Of a stretch of DNA of 14,408 nucleotides, positions 6,672 through 11,909 are shown in pieces (position 1 is the stretch's first letter; the number at the start of each line of letters is the position of its first letter). The notes under the pieces were generated by a model. The model did no database searches, was not told the DNA's origin, and saw only the letters and a list, made by a program, of their open reading frames with translations. The position numbers and the translations under genes were made by a program. Source of the stretch: a bacterium (GTDB taxonomy: Bacteria > Patescibacteriota > Minisyncoccia > UBA6257 > GWB1-50-10); assembly GCA_021825465.1 (NCBI GenBank), contig JAKAGX010000019.1, forward strand, positions 1-14,408. The letters are read 5' to 3'.

Positions 6672-6971
6672 ATGCTGACGAAAAAGGATTTGGAGCACCT
6701 GGCCGACCTTTCCCAGATGCACCTCAAGGAAAATGAGGAAGAGAAACTTCTCCGAGATTTGGGGGGTATTTTAGGTCATTTTGAGGAGTTGAAGGAATTG
6801 AATACGGATGATGTTTTGACCATGAATGGCGGTACGTCATCGGTGAACGTTTGGAGGAGCGACGACCCCGAGGCGGCAAAACTTGCCGGCGATCGCGCAA
6901 AAAAAGGATTTCCGGGAACCGAAGACGGCTATTTGGAAGTGCCCGCCGTCTTCGATTCAAGTGCGGATTAA
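6672..6971 (+). CDS. gatC: Asp-tRNA(Asn)/Glu-tRNA(Gln) amidotransferase subunit C
   Basis: 99 residues, a normal GatC length. The start at 6672 (MLTKKDLEHLADLSQM) is chosen because it gives the conserved N-terminal pattern of GatC, [IL]xxLAxLaxl, and because the -10 box lies just before it; a GTG/TTG-type extension to 6645 is unlikely. The middle has the LGGILGHFEELKELNTDDV segment, matching GatC's iLxyveqLxelDtegV. GatC is a belt-like chaperone that holds GatA and GatB together. GatCAB converts Glu-tRNA(Gln) and Asp-tRNA(Asn) to the amide forms in organisms lacking GlnRS or AsnRS. gatA follows 5 nt later; gatB is not in the window. Confidence 0.93.
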   Translation: MLTKKDLEHLADLSQMHLKENEEEKLLRDLGGILGHFEELKELNTDDVLTMNGGTSSVNVWRSDDPEAAKLAGDRAKKGFPGTEDGYLEVPAVFDSSAD

Positions 6972-6976
6972 GACCC

Positions 6977-8392
6977 ATGGACCTCAAAGAACTCACCGTT
7001 AAAAAATTGCAGCAGGGGCTCGCGGAGAGGGAATTTTCAGCGCGCGAGGTGACGGACGAATTTTTGAAATCCATCGAAACAAAGGACGGTGAAATCGGCG
7101 CCTATCTTTCCGTTTTTAATGATGAAGCGCGAAAAGATGCCGCCGCCGTTGACCGGAAGATCGCGTCGGGCGAAAGGCCATCCGGGCTTTCCGGCGTTCC
7201 CTTTGCCTTGAAGGATAATATGCTGGTCGAAGGGGCGAAAACGACCGCTGCTTCGAAAATACTCGAAAATTACGTTGCTTCATACGACGGGACGGTTGTC
7301 ACGAAACTCAAGCAAGGCGGCGCCATTATTCTCGGAAAGACCAACATGGATGAATTCGCGATGGGGTCTTCCACGGAAAATTCGGCTTTCCAAAAAACAA
7401 AAAATCCACGCGATCTTGAACGGGTCCCCGGGGGATCTTCCGGCGGATCGGCGGCAGCCGTCGCCGCCGGTGAGGCATTGGTTGCCTTGGGATCGGATAC
7501 CGGCGGCTCCATACGTCAGCCGGCAGCTTTCTGCGGCGTCGTTGGTATGAAGCCGACGTACGGGACCGTCTCGCGGAGCGGCCTTATTGCCATGGCTTCG
7601 AGTTTGGATCAAATCGGGCCGTTTACGAAGACCGTTGAAGATGCCGAAGAGGTGTTCCGCGGGATAACCGGCCGGGATCCGCTCGATGCGACAAGCGTGG
7701 AATACCATTATGAATCGATCGAACCCGAAGATGCCCGAAATTTGACGGTGGGGCTGCCGAAAGAATATTTCATATCCGGCTTGAGCGAGGAAGTGGAGAA
7801 GGGCGTTCAATCGGCAATCGAGAAATTCAAGAAGCTCGGCGTACGGTTCAAAGAAATAAGCTTGCCGCACACGAAATACGCCTTATCTTGTTACTATATC
7901 GTGATGCCTGCCGAGGTGAGTTCGAATTTGGCGCGCTTCGACGGCATCCGGTATTCGAGGAATGTCGAAGCAGGAACGCTTCACGATCTCTATCTCAAGA
8001 ACAGGGGGGAGGGTTTCGGAGCCGAAGTGAGGAGGAGGATCCTCTTGGGAACTTTCGTCCTCTCGGCCGGTTATTATGATGCGTATTATGCCAAAGCGCA
8101 GAAAGTACGCCGTCTCATTGCCGACGATTTCGATGCAGTATTCGAGGATGTCGATGTTGTTTTGACGCCCACGACGCCGACCGGGCCTTTCAAGTTCGGC
8201 GAAAGATCGGGAGACCCGATCCAAATGTATCTTTCCGATGTTTTTACCATCCCTGCCAACATGGCCGGCATTCCGGCGATAGCGATCCCCGTTGAAGGCG
8301 ATAAAAAATTACCCATCGGCTTTCAATTGATGGGCAAACACTTCGAAGAAGACAAGCTCTTCGCGCTCGGCAAGCTCTACGAGAGCAACTGA
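6977..8392 (+). CDS. gatA: Asp-tRNA(Asn)/Glu-tRNA(Gln) amidotransferase subunit A
   Basis: 471 residues, the usual GatA length or slightly under it. The start at 6977 gives MDLKELTVKKLQQGL, the family's usual opening; the frame stays open upstream inside gatC. It is an amidase-signature enzyme that hydrolyses glutamine and passes ammonia to GatB. The Ser-cisSer-Lys triad is intact: K79 in PFALKDN, S154 in PGGSSGGSAAA and S178 in GSDTGGSIRQPAAFCG. The GMKPTYGTVSRSGLIAMASSLDQIGP stretch and C-terminal GIPAIAIP…LPIGFQLMG are also canonical. It is co-transcribed with gatC. Its 3' end overlaps the end of the convergent nucleotidyltransferase gene by 16 bp. Confidence 0.97.
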   Translation: MDLKELTVKKLQQGLAEREFSAREVTDEFLKSIETKDGEIGAYLSVFNDEARKDAAAVDRKIASGERPSGLSGVPFALKDNMLVEGAKTTAASKILENYVASYDGTVVTKLKQGGAIILGKTNMDEFAMGSSTENSAFQKTKNPRDLERVPGGSSGGSAAAVAAGEALVALGSDTGGSIRQPAAFCGVVGMKPTYGTVSRSGLIAMASSLDQIGPFTKTVEDAEEVFRGITGRDPLDATSVEYHYESIEPEDARNLTVGLPKEYFISGLSEEVEKGVQSAIEKFKKLGVRFKEISLPHTKYALSCYYIVMPAEVSSNLARFDGIRYSRNVEAGTLHDLYLKNRGEGFGAEVRRRILLGTFVLSAGYYDAYYAKAQKVRRLIADDFDAVFEDVDVVLTPTTPTGPFKFGERSGDPIQMYLSDVFTIPANMAGIPAIAIPVEGDKKLPIGFQLMGKHFEEDKLFALGKLYESN

Positions 8393-9057
8393 TTCGCCTT
8401 CGCGAGGTCCTCCGGCGTACCGATCGGTATCCACTGGCCGGCCATGACCGCTTTTATCTTGTGGTCCTTCACCATGCGTGAAAGGGCGTAAGAAAGATAT
8501 TTTTCTTTGCCGTTTTCAACGGCCGGCTCATAAGCGAAAATATCGTTCGAAAGAAGGAGGCCGTTTGCAAGGACGATGTTCGAAAGGGGATGTTCGGGTT
8601 TTTCCACGATTTCTTTGATGTCCTCATTTTCGTCGACGATCACAACGCCGAACTTTTGCGGTTCCGTATGGGCCGCAACGGCCGCCGCAAGGTCGTATCC
8701 CATCATTTTCTTGAGCGTCCCCCCGTCGATGAGGTCGTCCGAATAGAATACGAAGAACTTCCTTTCGCCGTCCAAATATGAACGGCAAAGCTTCAATGCT
8801 TCCATGGTGCCGGAAGCCGGATCTTCTTGGAAAACGTAGTCGATTTTCTTGCCGAGGAACTCGCTTCCGAGGAAGTTTTTGATCTGGTCGCCTTTATATC
8901 CGATGACAACGACGACTTCGGACACTTCGGAAGGAAAGGCGCGGATGATCCGTTCAATAAGGGGAATGCCGCTGATCGTGAGGAGCGGTTTTGGTGTCTC
9001 GTTTGTTAAAGGTTGCATCCGGGTTCCTAATCCGGCGGCCAAAATTACTGCTTTCAT
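8377..9057 (-). CDS. Sugar-phosphate nucleotidyltransferase (NTP_transferase family)
   Basis: 226 residues. The N terminus MKAVILAAGLGTRMQPLTNETPKPLL is the nucleotide-binding signature GxGTRxxPxTxxxPKxLL of enzymes that join a sugar-1-phosphate to an NTP. YSDDL (D107/D108) fits the metal-binding acidic site, EKP at 152-154 is the sugar-binding motif, and IPIGTPEDLAKA near the end is typical of short single-domain members such as HddC, RfbA/RmlA-like and MurNAc-1-P uridylyltransferases. The exact sugar cannot be read from this; there is no left-handed beta-helix acetyltransferase domain, so it is not GlmU. It begins 15 nt after tRNA-Asp on the same strand, with a weak AAGAAG before the ATG, and is probably released from a shared precursor. 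Likely role: activated sugars for the envelope or glycans. Confidence 0.88.
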   Translation of the reverse strand: MKAVILAAGLGTRMQPLTNETPKPLLTISGIPLIERIIRAFPSEVSEVVVVIGYKGDQIKNFLGSEFLGKKIDYVFQEDPASGTMEALKLCRSYLDGERKFFVFYSDDLIDGGTLKKMMGYDLAAAVAAHTEPQKFGVVIVDENEDIKEIVEKPEHPLSNIVLANGLLLSNDIFAYEPAVENGKEKYLSYALSRMVKDHKIKAVMAGQWIPIGTPEDLAKANQLLS

Positions 9058-9072
9058 AACACTTCTTTTTTG

Positions 9073-9146
9073 CGCGGGCGATGGGGCTTGAACCCACGAC
9101 CTTCCCCGTGACAGGGGGACGCTCTAGCCAGCTGAGCTACGCCCGC
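9073..9146 (-). tRNA. tRNA-Asp (anticodon GTC)
   Basis: A complete cloverleaf of 74 nt. The acceptor GCGGGCG/CGCCCGC is perfect, then TA, the D-arm GCTC/GAGC with GG in its loop, anticodon stem TCCCC/GGGGA with loop CTGTCAC, variable loop AGGTC, T-arm GTGGG-TTCAAGC-CCCAT. Discriminator is G73, the Asp identity base. CCA is not encoded (CA follows), so a CCA-adding enzyme is needed. It lies 10 nt after the CarS-like stop and 15 nt before the nucleotidyltransferase start. Confidence 0.96.
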
Positions 9147-9156
9147 AAATCTCCTT

Positions 9157-9681
9157 CTATGGTATTTTAAAAGATCGTTTTTTGCAAATGAAAGAATCGA
9201 TGAAACCGAGCTTGAAGGCGAGGAAATTGACCGAAAGTTGAAAAAGAAAGACGAAAGCGATGAAAGACGGCCAATCGAAAAAGAGGGGAGCGATTCCCGT
9301 TGCATAAAGAAGGACAGTGGTAGAAAGGGCGTAATCTATTTGATCGAAAGGGAAGAAATTTCCGCCGTCCCGGATGCCAACCCTCCGTTTTATGAAACTG
9401 TTGACAAGGGAACCGGCCAGCACGAAAACTCCCATGAGCGCCCCCGCAGTTCCGTCCCCCTGCAGCGTGCCGACCATCCAGCCTGCCGCAATCATGACGC
9501 TGGACCCGATGAGCGTCTTGTTGTCGCCGAAGATCCTCTTTCCTCCCCATTGTAAACCGCCGTCGAGGGGCCGAACGATCGAAGGATGATTTTTCTTCAA
9601 AAAGTAACATAAAAGAGCGGCTGCGGTGTTCGCTGTCCATGCCGGCGCGGTGAAGCAAATCGTTTCAATTATCGAGGACAT
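9157..9681 (-). CDS. CDP-archaeol synthase-like (CarS/DUF46) integral membrane protein
   Basis: 174 residues with about five hydrophobic helices. The family (CarS, related to CdsA) transfers CMP from CTP to a phosphorylated isoprenoid or glycerolipid. Seen here: PLDGGLQWGGKRIFGDNKTLIG (residues 38-59), matching the PiDxG…GkRifGdnKTxxG motif; SFIKRRVGIRDGG (95-107); and the signature PFDQIDY (111-117) with both aspartates. The aspartate that normally stands in a GD pair just before the SFIKRR motif is Ser here (AGSLVNSFIKRR, S91). Archaea use CarS for ether lipids; bacteria of this kind carry related proteins whose substrate is not clear to me. It starts 17 bp from a divergent membrane-protein gene and reads towards tRNA-Asp. 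The family call is firm, the reaction is not. Confidence 0.72.
   Translation of the reverse strand: MSSIIETICFTAPAWTANTAAALLCYFLKKNHPSIVRPLDGGLQWGGKRIFGDNKTLIGSSVMIAAGWMVGTLQGDGTAGALMGVFVLAGSLVNSFIKRRVGIRDGGNFFPFDQIDYALSTTVLLYATGIAPLFFDWPSFIAFVFLFQLSVNFLAFKLGFIDSFICKKRSFKIP
9159..9187 (-). promoter_or_regulatory. Possible promoter for tRNA-Asp and nucleotidyltransferase
   Basis: On the minus strand TTGCAA (9187-9182), a 17-nt spacer, and TACCAT (9164-9159). It lies over the 3' end of the CarS-like gene and would start transcription a few nt before tRNA-Asp. The boxes match only four of six bases each, so read-through from the upstream gene is equally possible. Confidence 0.35.
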
Positions 9682-9685
9682 GTTT

Positions 9686-9691
9686 TAAAAT
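9686..9691 (+). promoter_or_regulatory. -10-like box (TAAAAT) for membrane-protein gene, leaderless type
   Basis: Five of six bases match TATAAT, and 7 nt separate the box from the ATG at 9699, the same spacing as at the other leaderless-type starts. No convincing -35. It lies in the gap between the two divergent start codons and covers the alternative ATG at 9690. Confidence 0.4.
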
Positions 9692-9698
9692 GGTTCGT

Positions 9699-11075
9699 AT
9701 GCGAGGGGGGGAGGTTTTCAAATACGAGTACATCGGGGCTCTTGCAATTATTTTATCGATCGGCGTTCTTGCGGTTTCTTCCGGCGGTTTTTTGGGCCTT
9801 TTCCATCATTATGTCAATCTTATAGCGACCGGCAGATCAAGCATCAAAGTTTTCGGCTTGCTTGCTTGGCTCTTTGCAGTGTTCCTCTTGCCGCTCTTTT
9901 TCTTCGCCAAGCCGAGGAAGTCTCCTGACCGGTGGTTGCTGAAGCGGGCCTTCGTTTTGATCACCATGATGAGCCTTGCGGGGACCGCTTTGTCCTTTGG
10001 GGTGATCGCACGTCATCAATTCCCCTTGGGGGGCGACCTTTATGCCGTGAGCAACGACAATTTCAGTTTTACCAGCCTTGTTCATTCCCACGTATTGAAG
10101 CCGGTGGTGGGCATTTCTCAGCCTCTTTTCCCCAACGCCGATGCGGGTGGGGCCTGGTTTCATGTTTTGGCCGATGAGTTCGGCTTTCCTCCGCCGCTCT
10201 TATCCTTCATTCTCTTTTCTCTCTTGATGCTTTTGGCGTGCGGGGCGGTGCTGTTTCTCATTGCTTCGGGGGGGTATGAAAAGCCGTCGGAGAAATTGCT
10301 GTATGGCGTGCTGACATTCGTCCTCTTGAAGAATGCCGTAGATGGAGGGTTTTTGAATGCCGAGAATCTTTTGACTGTCTTTTTCTTCGCGTCGATCTTC
10401 CTGAAGAAGCCGATCTTCGCTCTCGCAACCCTGCCGTTCGCGGTGTTTTCGGCGATCTTGACTGCGGGTAATTTTATCGGCGAAACGGTGCTCCTCGCCG
10501 CGATCTATTCCTCTCTGTGGTTGTTTTCGAAAGTGCAGGGTAAATGGGGAAAGATCTCGCTGGTCGGAGGGTTGCTCTTTGTGGTGTTCACCGTCTACGC
10601 CGGGGGAACATTCGAGTTTTTCGATCAAGGCCTTCGGGCCGATGTCGCCGATGCCGAAAGCTCGAGCGGGATCCTGCCGGCCGGGGAAGCGGCTTATTTT
10701 GTATCCCGTCGCGACGGGGCGGTGCATCGGACTTTCATCGGACAAGATGTCGAGGTGAAAAATTTTGTAAAGAACAACGACGTTTCCTTCGATTCGTTCG
10801 CGGAATCGATCAAGGTCGACGGGGTGAATTGTCACATCGGCTCATGGATGCCCGTCTTGAACGGCTTTTCCCTTCAAGATCGAGAAAAAGTAAGTGCGAC
10901 CTTTGCATCGAGATCGGGCGGGTTGATCCGGTTGGATGCCGCAAAATCCGACGGCAAGGGTGAGTTGTTTTTCGATGTGAATAGCTGTCTCCCCAACGAC
11001 CTCGGCTCGCTCTTTGCGTTCATAAAAGATTCATTCCCCCAAAGGGGAGCGGTGGTGGTGAGCATCTCCCATTGA
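9699..11075 (+). CDS. Polytopic membrane protein with C-terminal soluble domain, function unknown
   Basis: 458 residues from the ATG at 9699, preferred over the one at 9690 because the -10-like box lies just before it. I do not recognise the family. About the first 305 residues hold eight or nine hydrophobic helices (for example IGALAIILSIGVLAV, FVLITMMSLAGTALSFGVIA, LLSFILFSLLMLLACGAVLF, ISLVGGLLFVVFTVYAGG). A loop of about 60 residues after the third helix contains NDNFSFTSLVHSHVLKPVVG. The last 150 residues are soluble, with cysteines in VNCHIGSW and NSCLPNDL that could pair. This plan resembles GT-C type glycosyltransferases or other envelope proteins, but no catalytic motif is evident. 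It is divergent from the CarS-like gene and ends 2 nt from a convergent pilin stop. Confidence 0.7.
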   Translation: MRGGEVFKYEYIGALAIILSIGVLAVSSGGFLGLFHHYVNLIATGRSSIKVFGLLAWLFAVFLLPLFFFAKPRKSPDRWLLKRAFVLITMMSLAGTALSFGVIARHQFPLGGDLYAVSNDNFSFTSLVHSHVLKPVVGISQPLFPNADAGGAWFHVLADEFGFPPPLLSFILFSLLMLLACGAVLFLIASGGYEKPSEKLLYGVLTFVLLKNAVDGGFLNAENLLTVFFFASIFLKKPIFALATLPFAVFSAILTAGNFIGETVLLAAIYSSLWLFSKVQGKWGKISLVGGLLFVVFTVYAGGTFEFFDQGLRADVADAESSSGILPAGEAAYFVSRRDGAVHRTFIGQDVEVKNFVKNNDVSFDSFAESIKVDGVNCHIGSWMPVLNGFSLQDREKVSATFASRSGGLIRLDAAKSDGKGELFFDVNSCLPNDLGSLFAFIKDSFPQRGAVVVSISH

Positions 11076-11077
11076 GA

Positions 11078-11488
11078 TCAGCTGCCGATCACGAGGCCGA
11101 CGGGGCATTCTCCCCCTTGCGCAGTGTTCGAGCTGATGACGCCGTTGCTGTCAGCGCAGTAAATATCCCCGCTGTTCAAGACCGCAGAGACAGCATAAGA
11201 AAAGCCGGCTTTGCTGAGAGTAAAATTCCCCCCTCCGGCATTCACTATATCTTCTGAAGCGGTGGAAATTTCCGGGTCGCTCGTCGATCCGCTGTAGCTT
11301 CCCGTTATCGCATCGTACGTCGTTTCCATGTACATCCGTACTTGATTGATGTCGGAGACGATCCTCGTATCCCTTGCCTTGTCTCTCGAAGGGCCTAAAG
11401 CGATAAGGACGACCGCCGACAAAAGGCCGATCATGGCGACCACGACAAGCATCTCGATAAGCGTAAACCCCTCATTCCTCCCCCTCAT
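11078..11488 (-). CDS. Type IV major-pilin-like prepilin (paralogue 3), outside the main pilus cluster
   Basis: 136 residues. The leader MRGRNEG is followed by FTLIEMLVVVAMIGLLSAVV with Glu+5, then ALGPSRDKARDTRIVSDINQVRMYMETTYDA. It is most like paralogue 1 (at 373), sharing the PSRxKAxDTRI…YME(A/T)TYD run. The C-terminal part has IYCADSNG and a Cys in GGECPVG, the same putative disulphide-closed D-region as the others, but ends with an extra VGLVIGS tail after the second cysteine. It has a leaderless-type promoter with a perfect TATAAT. Being about 7 kb from the pilus cluster, it may be an alternative or phase-specific pilin; nothing in the sequence proves that. Confidence 0.9.
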   Translation of the reverse strand: MRGRNEGFTLIEMLVVVAMIGLLSAVVLIALGPSRDKARDTRIVSDINQVRMYMETTYDAITGSYSGSTSDPEISTASEDIVNAGGGNFTLSKAGFSYAVSAVLNSGDIYCADSNGVISSNTAQGGECPVGLVIGS

Positions 11489-11496
11489 TGTTTTTT

Positions 11497-11505
11497 ATTA
11501 TATCA
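11497..11505 (-). promoter_or_regulatory. Extended -10 (TGA-TATAAT) for pilin paralogue 3, leaderless type
   Basis: On the minus strand a perfect TATAAT at 11502-11497 with TG one base upstream, and 8 nt to the ATG at 11488. No -35 match, as is usual for extended -10 promoters. A leaderless mRNA is predicted. Confidence 0.65.
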
Positions 11506-11613
11506 CACCCCTGTTCGAATCCGGCGTCTCGTAATTTCGAAAGGGGGTCGGGGAAAAGCGGAAGGGTTTCCCCGTGTTGGAAGGTATTGGAAACCGTGGG
11601 TGTTCAAAACGCA

Positions 11614-11637
11614 GAGAAACCGCTTTCGCGGTTTCTC
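11614..11637 (-). terminator. Hairpin terminator after initiator tRNA
   Basis: A perfect 10-bp stem (GAGAAACCGC/GCGGTTTCTC). On the minus strand the loop is GAAA, a stable GNRA tetraloop, which points to the tRNA transcript as its natural strand. Only a short T-run (GTTTTG) follows, so termination may be partial. It begins 4 nt after the encoded CCA. Confidence 0.7.
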
Positions 11638-11641
11638 AAGT

Positions 11642-11716
11642 TGGTTGCGGGGGCCGGATTCGAACCGGCGACCTCCGGGTTATGGGCCCGACGAGCGACC
11701 GCTGCTCCTCCCCGCG
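11642..11716 (-). tRNA. Initiator tRNA-fMet (anticodon CAT), with unusual bases at 8, 21 and 33, CCA encoded
   Basis: The initiator hallmarks are all present: a C1·A72 mismatch (CGCGGGG/CCCCGCA), A11-T24 in the D-stem, three G-C pairs at 29-31/39-41, discriminator A73 and an encoded CCA (11644-11642). The T-arm GCCGG-TTCGAAT-CCGGC is perfect. Compared with the E. coli tRNA-fMet I remember, three near-invariant positions differ: base 8 is A (11709, normally U), base 21 is C (11697, normally A) and base 33 is C (11685, normally U). The D-loop is also 2 nt shorter. Stems are intact, so simple decay is unlikely. It is the only one of the three tRNAs here with CCA encoded. Confidence 0.93.
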
Positions 11717-11720
11717 ACGT

Positions 11721-11780
11721 GTCCCCACACCTAGGCTGCATAAGTATCCTCGTAGAATAATGCAGCTTAGGTGTGGGGAT
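11721..11780 (-). repeat. Long imperfect inverted repeat forming the 5' leader hairpin of initiator tRNA
   Basis: Arms 11721-11741 and 11760-11780 pair over 21 bp with two G·T pairs (CCCCACACCTA…TAGGTGTGGGG type). On the left-hand side a 3-nt bulge follows, then an inner 5-bp stem (11745-11749 with 11755-11759) and a 5-nt loop, giving 26 bp in all. It ends 4 nt before the mature 5' end of the tRNA, and the promoter at 11789-11817 would start the transcript at its base. Confidence 0.85.
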
Positions 11781-11788
11781 GTATCCGC

Positions 11789-11817
11789 ATTATACTTGTA
11801 AAAATCGTTTTGGTCAA
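11789..11817 (-). promoter_or_regulatory. Strong sigma-70-type promoter for initiator tRNA
   Basis: On the minus strand TTGACC (11817-11812), a 17-nt spacer, and a perfect TATAAT (11794-11789). The predicted start, near 11782, is at the base of the leader hairpin. It physically overlaps the plus-strand promoter of the other CAT tRNA. Confidence 0.8.
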
Positions 11818-11825
11818 TTTATAAT
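11796..11825 (+). promoter_or_regulatory. Promoter for tRNA(CAT) and PheRS-like gene
   Basis: TTGTAA (11796-11801), 18-nt spacer, perfect TATAAT (11820-11825). Ten nt separate the box from the mature tRNA start at 11836, leaving a leader of about 3 nt. Overlap with the divergent initiator-tRNA promoter suggests the two cannot be bound at once. Confidence 0.7.
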
Positions 11826-11835
11826 AGGGATACTC

Positions 11836-11907
11836 GCCGGTGTAGCTCAGTGGTAGAGCGAGGGACTCATAAGCCCTAGGTCGCAGGTTCAATCCCTGCC
11901 ACCGGTA
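11836..11907 (+). tRNA. tRNA with anticodon CAT (elongator Met or Ile2)
   Basis: 72 nt to the discriminator. Acceptor GCCGGTG/CACCGGT with G1·T72, U8 present, D-arm GCTC/GAGC (C11-G24, an elongator feature), anticodon stem AGGGA/GCCCT with an A·G mismatch at 31-39, loop CTCATAA, T-arm GCAGG-TTCAATC-CCTGC, A73. CCA is not encoded (CTA follows). CAT can be read as Met or, after lysidine modification, as Ile for AUA codons; the sequence alone does not settle which. Only two bases separate A73 from the start codon of the next gene. Confidence 0.93.
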
Positions 11908-11909
11908 CT

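Noticed and set aside
8377..8392. 16-bp tail-to-tail overlap of gatA and the nucleotidyltransferase gene as a functional element
   Set aside because: Both C termini look normal and such small convergent overlaps are common in compact genomes.
9054..9305. 83-residue minus-strand frame overlapping tRNA-Asp
   Set aside because: It covers the tRNA and part of the CarS-like gene in another frame; ARASPCHGEGRGFKPHRPR is a typical translated-tRNA artefact.
11511..11527. Sequence like a tRNA T-arm (GTTCGAATCC) on the plus strand after the pilin promoter
   Set aside because: The flanking bases do not form a T-stem or any other tRNA arm, so it is probably chance; at most a tiny relic.
11488..11760. 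90-residue plus-strand frame through the initiator tRNA
   Set aside because: It runs antisense through the tRNA and its terminator; its VAGAGFEPATSGL stretch is the usual artefact of translating the opposite strand of a tRNA.
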